A DNA stretch of 55,361 nucleotides from a virus: IMG/VR virus record IMGVR_UViG_3300036781_000204, positions 1 to 55,361 of that record; one strand, given 5' to 3'. Shown here in pieces: positions 22,585 to 32,900 of this stretch. The notes under the pieces were generated by a model that made no database searches, was not told the DNA's origin, and saw nothing but the letters and a program-made list of their open reading frames with translations. Made by a program: the position numbers and the translations under genes. Numbering within the stretch: position 1 is the stretch's first letter; every line of letters starts with the position of its first letter.

Positions 22585-25287
22585 ATGGTTCCCAGCCAAA
22601 GCCCAAACTCGGATGTGACATCGGTGGACGGCGCCATAGACTTCTCTGGCGGAGTCAACAGCCTCAAGGTCACGACTATTCAGTCCCAGCAGAATCCTAA
22701 TGGACTCTCTCGAAACGAATTGTCGTGGCTCATCAACGGCTCCGTGCGGGATGGCGGCATCACTCCTCGTCCAGGGTGGAAGCCGCTAAAGCGACTGGGC
22801 AGTGGCTCGTTCGCTTATCAGGGCGCGTATCTGTATCGACCCATCGACGGCAGCGACCCTTACTTCATCGCGCTCATTGGCGGAAAGGCATACAAAGCGA
22901 GCGTGGACGGAGATGATCTGATTGACCTTTTCTCGACCGCGTATCAGTTGTCGGTGGGCGATCAACCATCCATCACGCTGAAGAATATCGGCCTCACTCC
23001 CGGCGATACGATTCCGGTTGCTCCCGACATCCAATCATTTTGGGGCCTGCCAGCGTCCTTTGTGGCCCCCGCCGCGAACGGCTCAATCAAGTTCAACACC
23101 AACGGAAATATATCGGGGGTAATCGGGCAAACCATTTTGTTCTACGGAACGATGTCGATTCAGGCAGTGTCATTCGCATTCGACACCCCATCCCTTTCGT
23201 GGCGTGCCACCCTTACATTGCTCAATGAGAGCTACCCGGCAGGAACGCTCGTCAACACCACGCCGTTTACCAACCCTCATGGTCCTCCGATTTCTGGGAC
23301 GCTGAATAATTTCATTCCCGGAATGACATTCTCTCCGTTCACTGCTCCCGCCATCGGTTCCACAGTGAATGTGGTTTTCATTTTTCCAGTGGCTACCCGC
23401 ATTGGATTTGGAAATGTTTTTTTCACAAACGACACTCAAATACTGGAGTTCAACATCGGACAAAACCTTCTTCCGGGGCACATCGGAGGAGAAACGGTCA
23501 CCTACGATTCCGGAACCAATCAACTCATCGACACAATCAGTGGAGTGATGTCCCTCCAAGACGCGAGGTTTGCCAATGGAATGTGGTGTGAAAAGTCCCT
23601 CACGTTCAACTCTGGAGACCCCGTTCCTGCTGGCCCGGTTTTTAAGTTTGATTGCACCGCCGTTCCTGGATGGGTGTTCGATGCGTTCACCGCAGTCAGC
23701 GGATTCGCCACCTTGATTGGTCGCCAGCCAAACCTTCACCCCGAGGTGGGGCTAGACATCGGAGCGAACTTGAATTTCTGGTTTGGTGGAGCGCTGGTCA
23801 CGAACGTAAATAACACCACGTTCGATAAGTTTGGAACCAACCGTCCTTTCTTTTGTCAGGGCAACGAGTTCCTCGTGATTCAAGCTGGCGACTACACCAG
23901 CCTCCCACTGTTCTGGGACGGGGCGGTCCTGAGAAAATCCATCGGCATCAACAATAACGCCGTGGCTCCAGGGACTCCAGGCGTGAACGAACTTCCGGCC
24001 GGTGGTCCGATGGACTATTACCTGAACCGATTGTGGTATGCACAGGTTGGAATCTTCAACGCTGGCGACATCAGCGGCGGAGGCTCTGGAACGGCTCAAT
24101 ACAATTTCCGAGATTCGATTCTAAACGTCACCGAGAACCCGCTCGTTTTGGGTGGCGATGGATTTTCAACTCCAGCCGACGAAGGCCCCATCACCGCGCT
24201 CGCCCACAACGCAAATCAAGACGCTGCCCTTGGTCAGGGAAAATTGTTCTCGTTCACCGGAAAGGGCGCGCACCAGCTTTCAGTTCCGGTCACACGCGCG
24301 GATTGGATTGCGGCCAACTCCCAAAACCAACCGCTCCTTGTTCCAGTGCAGCTCGCCAACGGCACGGCCTCTGACAGGTCAGTCGTGGCGGTGAATGGAG
24401 ATCTTTTTTACCAGTCTCCTCAGGCTGACACACGGACCATGAAGACGGCGGTGAGATACTTCAGCGAGTGGGGGAATCTCCCAATCAGCTCGAACGTGAA
24501 CCGGGTGAATCAGTTCTCGAATCAGGCTCTCCTGGAATTCGCCACTGGAATTTATTTCGGAAATCGTTTGATGATGTCTGCGCTTCCGCTGCTAACCCCG
24601 CAGGGCTGCATCCACCAAGCGCTGACGGTTTTGGACTTTGAATCCATTAGCAGCTTCGGGGCGAACTTGACTCCCACATGGCAGGGAATGTATGAAGGCC
24701 TCGACATCCTCCAGTTGTTCACTGGAATCTTCTCGGGCCGCGAGCGCGCGTTTGCGATCACGGTGTCTCGAGTTGATTTCAGTATCCAGCTTTGGGAAAT
24801 CACAAAGGAGGATAAATTCGATAATACCGACTCTCGCATCCAGATGATTACCGAATTCCCTGCGTTCACTTGGGGGAATGAGTTTTCACTGAAGCAACAG
24901 GTGAGCGCGGAAATCTGGATTGACCGTCTCTACGGTGAAGTCACTTTTCTGATGGAATATAGACCTGACGGGGAATCGTGCTGGCAAAAATGGCACGAGT
25001 GGAAAGTGTGCGCTCCCAAAAATAGTTGTGAGAACACTGGGCCTGACCCGTGCACTGGACTGGTCAAGGCCATCTGTTATCCGCTGACCACGTTCGGAGA
25101 ATCGTATCGTCAAACGATGACGCTGCCAACGCCGCCAAAAGCGTGTGCCGGCACGAGCGGACGGCCGTCATACGTCAATTTCCAGTGCCAGCCACGGTTG
25201 ACGGTCAGGGGATTTTGCCGCATCCGTGGATTGCTCCTGCACGCCGCCCCGATTGAGCGAAAACTATTCACCGGAAAGGTTTGTTGA
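22585..25287 (+). CDS. Tail nozzle / stabilisation-like protein
   Basis: 900 residues from ATG 22585, the first start with an upstream AAGG; a TTG-type start at 22549 is less likely. The N-terminus includes IDFSGGVNSLK and GLSRNELSWLINGSVRDGGITPRPGW, similar to the start of large beta-rich phage proteins that list positions on a ring and end in a nozzle or tail knob. The remainder is mostly beta strands (for example SGVMSLQDARFANGMW). It is the first large gene after the terminase, in the tail module. Function by analogy with tail tubular B-like proteins. Confidence 0.6.
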   Translation: MVPSQSPNSDVTSVDGAIDFSGGVNSLKVTTIQSQQNPNGLSRNELSWLINGSVRDGGITPRPGWKPLKRLGSGSFAYQGAYLYRPIDGSDPYFIALIGGKAYKASVDGDDLIDLFSTAYQLSVGDQPSITLKNIGLTPGDTIPVAPDIQSFWGLPASFVAPAANGSIKFNTNGNISGVIGQTILFYGTMSIQAVSFAFDTPSLSWRATLTLLNESYPAGTLVNTTPFTNPHGPPISGTLNNFIPGMTFSPFTAPAIGSTVNVVFIFPVATRIGFGNVFFTNDTQILEFNIGQNLLPGHIGGETVTYDSGTNQLIDTISGVMSLQDARFANGMWCEKSLTFNSGDPVPAGPVFKFDCTAVPGWVFDAFTAVSGFATLIGRQPNLHPEVGLDIGANLNFWFGGALVTNVNNTTFDKFGTNRPFFCQGNEFLVIQAGDYTSLPLFWDGAVLRKSIGINNNAVAPGTPGVNELPAGGPMDYYLNRLWYAQVGIFNAGDISGGGSGTAQYNFRDSILNVTENPLVLGGDGFSTPADEGPITALAHNANQDAALGQGKLFSFTGKGAHQLSVPVTRADWIAANSQNQPLLVPVQLANGTASDRSVVAVNGDLFYQSPQADTRTMKTAVRYFSEWGNLPISSNVNRVNQFSNQALLEFATGIYFGNRLMMSALPLLTPQGCIHQALTVLDFESISSFGANLTPTWQGMYEGLDILQLFTGIFSGRERAFAITVSRVDFSIQLWEITKEDKFDNTDSRIQMITEFPAFTWGNEFSLKQQVSAEIWIDRLYGEVTFLMEYRPDGESCWQKWHEWKVCAPKNSCENTGPDPCTGLVKAICYPLTTFGESYRQTMTLPTPPKACAGTSGRPSYVNFQCQPRLTVRGFCRIRGLLLHAAPIERKLFTGKVC

Positions 25288-25288
25288 T

Positions 25289-26662
25289 ATGGCAAAATTT
25301 CCATGCTCAAGTCCGGCCAGTCTGTGCGATCAATCGCCCAACCCAATCACGACGTATTCAAGTGAAGCGATTGACGGCCCCACGTTCATCGGTATCGCCT
25401 GGAGTCAGGTCAAGCCGCTGCTCGGGAAGGTGTTCACGGTTTATCCGTGCGAAGCGATCTGTGAGTCTCAAGTGTCCCAGTTGGATGCCAACCAATGCGC
25501 TGCCCGAAACGTGGTGGGCTGCGCGGACACGTGCGCCCCGCTATTCAACAGCACGACACAATCAGCCTCACTGAACTGTGCCGACGGAACACCCTACTCA
25601 TTTTCAGTTTCGGCAGGACAATTCACGGCGCTCAGTCAGCTCGAGGCCGACCGGCTGGCATTCCAGTTCGCGGCTCAATTCCTCCAACTCCATTCGATAT
25701 GTATGTCCGGACTCGCCCCGCTGTCTATCTGCCTCGAAGACTTTTACGTGGGTCAGATTGTTCTGAGTGGAACCGATGCTCCATTCTCAGCCGCAGTGAT
25801 CGCTGGATCGCTCCCTCCTGGAGTGGTGATGGATGTTCAATCGGGCCAAATATCGTTTTCCGGACAACCCACTCAGGCTGGGGTTTTCACATTCACAATC
25901 GAGGCAACCAACTCGGCATCGATTGTCACACAGAAGACCTTCACGGTGGCAGTTGGACAGATCATCACGGACAGCCCGCTGCCCGATGGAACTCCAGGAA
26001 CTGATTACTCAGTGCAGTTCCAAGCGTTCACGAACCCTGATTTCAGTGTAACATGGCAGGTTACAGATGGGACACTCCCTGACGGTCTCGCGCTCGACCC
26101 GGATACTGGAGTCCTTAGTGGAAATCCAACCACTCCGGGAGACAGCGACTTCACAGTGTCAGTCACGAATGGTCCCGCCACTTGCTCGAAGGAGTTTGCG
26201 ATGACCGTGATCTCCAGCTCTAACGTCTGCGATGACGGCCTTGGAGACTTGGGGAATAACTGCTATGCGATTTCAGGATATTTTGATGGGCTCGTGCCGA
26301 ACACTTCAGCCAACCCTCCGGGTGATACCGTATATGACGGAACCTTTAAATTCTTCGACCCCGACCAAGGGGACCAGGGATTCTGGTTTGGAGCGGACGT
26401 TACTGATACCAATTTGGCAATGGTTGGTCAGTTCCTTTGCAACGTGCAGTTGCAGTTTCGGGGCTGCACAGATGAAATCCCGCTGTGGAGGATTCAATTT
26501 GACATCAATTCGGACGACTGGCGCGGTGAAAAAGGCGAGGGCAATACCCCAGAGGGGGTTTACACTAAGGTTGCCGGTTCCGCTCCTGGACCAGCCACGC
26601 TGACGATTGTTAAAATTGCGGGAGTGACAACCGTTCCAGGCAATACCACCTGTTCATCGTAA
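25289..26662 (+). CDS. Tail protein with Ig-like repeats
   Basis: 457 residues starting at ATG 25289. The C-terminal half contains two cadherin/He_PIG-like Ig repeats: SLPPGVVMDVQSGQISFSGQ with PTQAGVFTFTIEAT, and TLPDGLALDPDTGVLSGNPT with DSDFTVSVTN. Such repeats are common in tail tips and fibres, where they add surface-binding loops. The N-terminal part is Cys-rich and unrecognised. It probably decorates the tail or binds the host surface. Confidence 0.65.
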   Translation: MAKFPCSSPASLCDQSPNPITTYSSEAIDGPTFIGIAWSQVKPLLGKVFTVYPCEAICESQVSQLDANQCAARNVVGCADTCAPLFNSTTQSASLNCADGTPYSFSVSAGQFTALSQLEADRLAFQFAAQFLQLHSICMSGLAPLSICLEDFYVGQIVLSGTDAPFSAAVIAGSLPPGVVMDVQSGQISFSGQPTQAGVFTFTIEATNSASIVTQKTFTVAVGQIITDSPLPDGTPGTDYSVQFQAFTNPDFSVTWQVTDGTLPDGLALDPDTGVLSGNPTTPGDSDFTVSVTNGPATCSKEFAMTVISSSNVCDDGLGDLGNNCYAISGYFDGLVPNTSANPPGDTVYDGTFKFFDPDQGDQGFWFGADVTDTNLAMVGQFLCNVQLQFRGCTDEIPLWRIQFDINSDDWRGEKGEGNTPEGVYTKVAGSAPGPATLTIVKIAGVTTVPGNTTCSS

Positions 26663-26700
26663 TGCTTGCATTTATCAATGATTCAGCCTAAGACCATCGT

Positions 26701-27792
26701 ATGCCGCGACTGAGACTTTACGACTGCCGAATCAGCAGGCTCCCGACATTGATCGGGAAGTGTCAGGCCGACATCCCCGAAATCTCTGATGCAGTGAACG
26801 CGGCGCAGCGCCGGCTGCTTTACGCGAAGGAGGCTTCCGATGAATCCTGGTGGGGAACTTGGGCGGAAGTTCGTCTCAATGTTTCACGCAATGAGCCCTA
26901 CCTGACGCTGCCCCGAGAGATTGCCCGTTTGGAAGCAATTGTCGTTTGTGGCCGGCCTATCCAGTTGTTCAACCAGTTCTACGAATATCTCCAGTTCGGA
27001 AATGGACGCATGACGAAAGGCTGTCAAAGCCAGCACTGGAACGGTGGACACCGACTGCACGCGGCCTACACGCGGAACAACGCTGTCCTGTTCACTGACC
27101 TTCATCCGTCCCCGCAGATGATTGTGATCTTCCCGACGAATGCCGCTGATGCCACGGGGACTTCCCGAGTGCTGTTGCAAGGTCTGGACCAGAACGGGAT
27201 TCGGATTTATTCGCAGGATGGCGGCAACCAAATCGACGGCATATTTGTCACTATTGCATCCCCGTTCGTAGTCGCGCCGATTCAGTTCAGCCAGATCACC
27301 GGAGTCCAGAAGGACGTGACGCAAGGGCCAGTTCAGATTTTCCAGCAGGACCCGGTTACCGCGGCACAATCAATCCTGCTCTCGATGGAGCCCGGCGAAA
27401 CCGTTGCGTCATACCGACGCTACTATTTCGACAATCTTCCGTGCAGTTGCCGGCCGCCGATTTCACACAATCTGTGCCTGACCAGCAACCCGCAGCTACC
27501 ACCACCCCAAGTTATCGCGCTGGCGAAGCTGGAGCTGATTCCAGTTGTCACCGACACCGACTATCTGCTGATTCAGAATTTGGAAGCGATCACGGAGGAG
27601 TGCCAGTCGGCTCGGTATGCAGAGATGGACACGGCGGCTGCACAGCAGTTAGCTGCCGTCCACCACACCAACGCGATTCGATTGCTCAATGGCGAGCTTG
27701 GTCACTATAATGGCGTGAATAAGCCGGCGGTGGGGGTGCATCCTTTCGGCTCGGCAAGGCTCGTAAGGCAGCGCATCGGAACCCTTTACTAA
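26701..27792 (+). CDS. Tail adaptor-like protein
   Basis: 363 residues. The opening LIGKCQADIPEISDAVNAAQRRLL and the following mixed helix-strand sequence fit phage proteins that link portal and nozzle, such as tail tubular A-type adaptors. I have no strict motif, so the name is by position and layout. It lies between the Ig-repeat protein and internal virion proteins. Confidence 0.5.
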   Translation: MPRLRLYDCRISRLPTLIGKCQADIPEISDAVNAAQRRLLYAKEASDESWWGTWAEVRLNVSRNEPYLTLPREIARLEAIVVCGRPIQLFNQFYEYLQFGNGRMTKGCQSQHWNGGHRLHAAYTRNNAVLFTDLHPSPQMIVIFPTNAADATGTSRVLLQGLDQNGIRIYSQDGGNQIDGIFVTIASPFVVAPIQFSQITGVQKDVTQGPVQIFQQDPVTAAQSILLSMEPGETVASYRRYYFDNLPCSCRPPISHNLCLTSNPQLPPPQVIALAKLELIPVVTDTDYLLIQNLEAITEECQSARYAEMDTAAAQQLAAVHHTNAIRLLNGELGHYNGVNKPAVGVHPFGSARLVRQRIGTLY

Positions 27793-27804
27793 TATATTAC
27801 TAAT

Positions 27805-28491
27805 ATGGCTTCTGGATTCAACTTTGGAGGTGGTTACACACCCGCATACGGCGGCATTCCAGGAGTTCCAGACCCGACCAGCTCGGCCGCTGGAGCCATC
27901 GCGGGTAACAGCGCAAACCTTCCCGGCATTGAGGGAATCACCGGCAGTATTGACACCGCAAATCAGGCCCAGTTGGAGCAGAACTACAACATGGCCATCC
28001 CGAATTACGCCGCTCTTACTCAGCAGGCCAGCAATGTGACCGGCCAGGAATTGAACGGTCAAGTTCCTCAGGATGTGATTAGCCAGTTGCTTCAGCAGGC
28101 GGCCGAACGCGGTATCATGACCGGCGGCGCTGGCAGCCCAAACACGAACGCTGCCTACCTGCGTGCGCTCGGACTGACTTCGCTTGGCCAGCAGCAAACC
28201 GGCATGGGAAACCTAAGCCAGATCATTCAGGAAGCTCCCAAGGCCCCGCTGATGGATGCGAGCAGCCTGTTTGTTACCGCAGATCAAGAGCAACAGGCCA
28301 ACGCCGCGCGCGAGCTGTATGCCTCTGCCCCAATCCCTTCAGCAGCAGCAGCAGCGGCCAAGAGCGCTGCGACCGTTCCAAGCACGTCTCCCCAACCGTG
28401 GTGGGCTCAGGGAGCTGGCTATGCCGGTTGGCTTGGCACGGGCACCACCTCCAACGGCGCGGGCACTTATCACACTCCGTCTCGGAATTGA
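27805..28491 (+). CDS. Internal virion / structural protein
   Basis: 228 residues, low-complexity and Gln/Ala/Gly-rich, with a helix of the type DVISQLLQQAAERG. It fits the group of internal or ejection proteins found upstream of a giant internal protein. No enzyme motif is present. The HNH gene follows it on the opposite strand and begins a break in the rightward transcript. Confidence 0.5.
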   Translation: MASGFNFGGGYTPAYGGIPGVPDPTSSAAGAIAGNSANLPGIEGITGSIDTANQAQLEQNYNMAIPNYAALTQQASNVTGQELNGQVPQDVISQLLQQAAERGIMTGGAGSPNTNAAYLRALGLTSLGQQQTGMGNLSQIIQEAPKAPLMDASSLFVTADQEQQANAARELYASAPIPSAAAAAAKSAATVPSTSPQPWWAQGAGYAGWLGTGTTSNGAGTYHTPSRN

Positions 28492-28492
28492 T

Positions 28493-29020
28493 TTATTTAA
28501 CATGAGCCCAAGTTTTTCCAGAACAAACACACGCAACCGCGCTATGACTGACCCCGAATTGTTTTGCAACATCCCTCTGGGAGGTGCCGTTCGAGGTGAG
28601 TTCTCTTATTTGCCTTACTTTAGAGTCGTCCAGAACACGGTTAAAATGCTTTTCTCCGATTGGTCGAAACTGCCTTCCTTTATTTACCATGTCATCCATA
28701 TTGTCCTGTCGATTTCCAGGAAAGAGATGATTAGGATTGCAGCACCTCCGCACATCGCATTTATGAAGTATGTGGACGCCTTTTGGAATTGGACCGTTTG
28801 CAACCTCGTAAGCTACGCGGTGGGCACTGGTATGATTGCCATGTATTTTGGATTTTCCATATCCAGTTTTTTTGTTTATGGACATTTTCCAAAGCCAGCA
28901 CTCGTCATTGGATTTAACATCCACTCTCGCCCAAAACCTTTTTTCAAACGGGGGCTCTTTGGACCACCTTTCATTCGCACCTTTAATTCCCCATTCAACT
29001 CTTTGCTGATGTGTTTTCAT
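28493..29020 (-). CDS. HNH homing endonuclease with HTH
   Basis: 175 residues from the likely start at MKTHQQRVEW; a longer reading to about 29077 is also open. The HNH_3-type module is KKTGYGKSKIHGNHTSAHRVAYE with HILHKCDVRRCCNPNHLF and NRQDNMDDMVNKG, and a helix-turn-helix (TSQRDVAKQFGVSHSAVACVCSG) follows. It interrupts the rightward virion genes on the opposite strand, a typical mobile-gene position. Confidence 0.85.
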   Translation of the reverse strand: MKTHQQRVEWGIKGANERWSKEPPFEKRFWARVDVKSNDECWLWKMSINKKTGYGKSKIHGNHTSAHRVAYEVANGPIPKGVHILHKCDVRRCCNPNHLFPGNRQDNMDDMVNKGRQFRPIGEKHFNRVLDDSKVRQIRELTSNGTSQRDVAKQFGVSHSAVACVCSGKTWAHVK

Positions 29021-29070
29021 ATCAATGGTTATATGAAAAACCAACATGGCTGTAAACATATATAACCAAC

Positions 29071-29979
29071 ATGGCATCGTATCCCATTCCGGCTTGGTTA
29101 TCTCCAGAGGCCGCTCACGGTTATGGTGAGTTGGCTGGCGCTGCCTCGCGCGCTGCCCAGTCCGCGCAGTTGCAACGCGAGCAAATGGCTCAGGAGTCTT
29201 CCCGCGCCGCAATGCAAGCCCAGATGGAGCAGCAGCGATTGGCGCAGCAGGCCCAACAGCAACAGCAACAGCTCGCTCAGGCGGCCAAGATTCATTCCGA
29301 CACGCTGAATCAAAATCTGTTGGTGCAGTCCCAGAAGATCGCCATCGACCAAGCCTACAAGAATTCCATCATTGGACTCAAGGCACAGGACAGCGATTTG
29401 AAGGATAAGGAATTTCAGGAGAAGACCAAGCAGGCCGCAGGGCGATTCGCGGCCACCCAAAGTTTCCAAAAGGCCATCCTGCCACCTGAGCAGGGCGGAG
29501 AAGGAATGGCCCCGCAGGATGCCGCGCTGAAATACATGGCGCCATTCATGACTCCCGACGCAGCCGGTCGCATGGCCACCATTCCAGCCCCTTTCAAAAT
29601 CGGAGCACCGGAAGCAATCGCAGGCCACCCCGATCTGGACGCACTGCAAACCAGCCGCAATGGATATAAGATTATTCCGAAGCCCCCAGCAACCGCGACC
29701 AACGCTCCAACCGCAGTGCCGATCACTGACGAGAACGGTCAGGTCATTGGCCACTGGGCTCAACCCCCTGGTGGTGGTAAGCCCCAGAGAATCGCTCAGA
29801 CGAAGACGAAAAATTCCGGTCTCGAGGACGCTCTCAAGGCATATCAGGCCCAGAAATCGGGTGGTGGAAAATCCATTCCTGATGCTCCTCAGAATCCGAA
29901 AGACCGAAAAAAAGACACGACTTACAATACGCCTAAAGGTGCATTGACTTGGACCGGCACCGGATGGGTTAAGCCATGA
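29071..29979 (+). CDS. Internal virion protein, Gln-rich coiled coil
   Basis: 302 residues. After a short PIPAWLSPE start, the first third is a Gln/Ala-rich coiled coil (AQQAQQQQQQLAQAAKIHSD), then a mixed middle and a Gly/Pro/Lys-rich tail ending in a beta-like WTGTGW. It fits an internal virion or ejection protein. Its ATG is 50 bp after the HNH gene's start on the other strand, and its stop overlaps the next gene. Confidence 0.55.
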   Translation: MASYPIPAWLSPEAAHGYGELAGAASRAAQSAQLQREQMAQESSRAAMQAQMEQQRLAQQAQQQQQQLAQAAKIHSDTLNQNLLVQSQKIAIDQAYKNSIIGLKAQDSDLKDKEFQEKTKQAAGRFAATQSFQKAILPPEQGGEGMAPQDAALKYMAPFMTPDAAGRMATIPAPFKIGAPEAIAGHPDLDALQTSRNGYKIIPKPPATATNAPTAVPITDENGQVIGHWAQPPGGGKPQRIAQTKTKNSGLEDALKAYQAQKSGGGKSIPDAPQNPKDRKKDTTYNTPKGALTWTGTGWVKP

Positions 29980-32900
29980 GCGAGCTTACTGACGAAGATG
30001 TTTTTGGAAGTGCCGCACCCGCAACTCAAACCAAAGAGCTGACGGACGAAGATGTTTTTGGAGCACCCCAAAAAAAGTTCGGTGACGATGCTTACGACAG
30101 GTTCAAGCTGGAAGAATCCAAATCCTCAAATTTACCGTCGTATCCGATCACCGTCCCGCCGTCCATGAATCCCGATTGGGATTTTACTCGCGCCACGAAA
30201 GGAAGTCCTGTGTTGGCATTAGCTGGTCAGGCGGTTTCAGCCATCGACAAGCACATCATCGGTCCGGCCGCAGCCACGCTCATGACTCAGCTCAAGCGGT
30301 CCACTGCGCCTGAAACGGCCATCATGGGACCTGGCGCTCATTTTCCTGGTGAAAGGGAATCAGACTACTCCCCGATCACGCCAGAGCAGAAATTGATTCA
30401 GCTCCCGCATTTGACTCCGAAAGAGCTGGAAGGTGCCACTGAAACAGAGCGCATCGCCTACGCTGCGTCAAACCCGTTGGCGGAAACCGCTGAAGGTTTG
30501 AGCACTCCCGGAAACATTGCCCTGCTCCCGTTCGCTGAAGCAAAGCCGGTGCAGGCGTTCTTTGCGGCCGGCGCCGCTGCCGGAATTCCTGAATCATTTC
30601 AAAAACTTTCCGAGGCCAAAACCCCAGAGGAGATCGTGGGGGCCGGTTCTCGGTTGGGAATCAACCTGGGAATGGCGGGAACACTCATCCATTCCCTCGG
30701 AAAAGAAGGAGCTCCAAATGCCAGCCAAGTCCAAACGCCAGCAGCGATTCATGGCGATGTGCAGTCACAATCCATCGACATCGAATCGGAAGTGTCCCCC
30801 GCGAAAAGTGGCGGAGGAGTTCAGTCATCTCCCGAAGCGGCGCAAGCCCAAGTTCCACTGAGGACCAAGGAGCACTATGATCTTCTCGCGGAGCATTGGG
30901 ATGACGACAAGCACGAGTTCAAAAAACTCAGCGATGGTCGCGTCATGCAGGCCAATTACGAGACTGGCAAAACCGAGATCGACCCCGACCAGTTTGTGCA
31001 GTGGGTGGACAAGGATTTAAAGGGGTTGAATCCGAAGCAGAAGGCGGCGGCGGTGAAATCCGCCTTCGAGCACGAGGACATTCACCTCAAGACCGACCCG
31101 GAGGATGCCGAACCCTACTGGAACTCGCTGTCATCGTTTGAGCAGAACGTCCTGAAACGCCAATACCTGAAAGGGGGAGCTGATGAGACGCCAAGAAATC
31201 TCGGACTGGAGGCAATTCGTAATCGCGTGGAGCGAGCGATGGGCCTCGAGCGAAACGACTTTATCGGCATGGCCCTACGGGAGCGATGGACAGCTAAGTC
31301 CCTGGATGCCCTCGCCAACATCGTTGGAAAAATACGACGACTCGGCGACAAGGAGTTGAGCGCCCACCAGACTGCCATTCTCGACAAGGTCCTGAGTAAC
31401 ATCGACGCGGCCAAAAACGCAACGGTTGCGCTTTCAGGCCAGCCAGATGATGAGGAATCCAAGTATGTCGAGGGTCCTTTCATGCGCCGCACCGCCGAGC
31501 CGGAGCCTGAGAAGGAGGGCACGGTTCGCCTGTATCGCGGTCACGATGGCGGCAACGGCGGAGTTTACTGGAGCCAGGATAAGACCTACGCCTCCCGAAT
31601 GGGTGAGCAGATGGAGTATCTGGACGTTCCGGCCGATAAGGTCAGTGACTATTCGGTTAAAAAGACCGAAGGCAGCGGCACGCCGAACGCATTCAAACTG
31701 CCACCCGAGCTGACCAAGGAAGCCAAACCTCTCGCGAGCGAAGGGGTTCCTACTCACAACATCGACGACATCGAGAGTCCACTTCCCCCAACGGCTCCTG
31801 GTGAGCGAGTCGTGATCGTGAAACGGCCGGATGGTTCACTTTACCGCGCTGCGTATTCTGGAAAGCAATACGATGTGAGCGCTGGCGGGAAGGCGATGAT
31901 CGAAAAATACGGCGGCTCCAAGGTGGACTCCATTGGAACTGTGAACGAGCGAGGCCAGTGGACACATGGGCTGCTTCCGAAGGGTGATAAAATAATCAAG
32001 GGATTCAGTCCTTACGCTGCGGTGGAACGCTCTGGTGAGCCTGAAGGTCCGGCGATGCGCCGCAAGAAAGGCGAGGACCTGAGTCAGGAGAAGCTGTTCG
32101 GAGAACCGATCACATCGAAAGGCGTTCCTGGTCAGGAATCCGTTCCGGAAGAAAAGCCCAGTGCTGAAGCATCGGGCGCGCGTGAGTTCGCCGAGGAGCA
32201 AACCATCTTCCCCCACCAGATTGATTTCACTCAGAAAAGTTCTGACACTCCACACGAGATGCCGTTCCGTCCGATCACGGATTCGGAGTCGAAGAACCCG
32301 GCGGAGTTGAGCAAGTTCCTAACGAGCGAAGGCCGCATCGGTGGCAGTGATTTGCCAGTGTCGGCCAGCCGCCGCATGACCGTGCTGTTCGATAAGACGA
32401 ACGGAAAGGTCCATGTCGTTTCCACATACCGCGGTGACGGCGTGGCTCGCATGGTGGACCCCAGCATCTCTGGAAAGAACCGCCCCAACAAACCAATTGG
32501 TGAGTTGCTTCACCGCTACAAGCCCATTTACTCGATCTTGCTCGGTGAGCCACGCCAGAATTACCACCAGCAATTCAACTCGCTCGCCGACTTCTACACG
32601 CAGTTCGGTGAGGAAGCGAAGCTGATGGCCCGACAGTTCGGAACTGGAACCCAAGGAATCCCGCAGAGCCCGGTTCGGGCCACAGGAGTTCGCGACCCCG
32701 ATTTCCGGGGCATGGCGCAAGAGCCCGCAGAAAACTTTCAATACCCCAGTGAGCATGAGCCCAACCTTCCACGGCCGGAAGCACCCGAGCTGCGCGCGCT
32801 CCACGATTTCTTTGGCGACGAACTTCCGTCTGATCGGCGCATGTTTGAGACGAAGCTGGTCCGGGGCGCGGCCAACGCCAGCAACCAGATGATTTCCGGT

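Noticed and set aside
28256-29065. 269-codon rightward frame across the HNH gene
   Set aside because: It lies antisense to clear HNH and HTH motifs, so the minus-strand gene is the real one.
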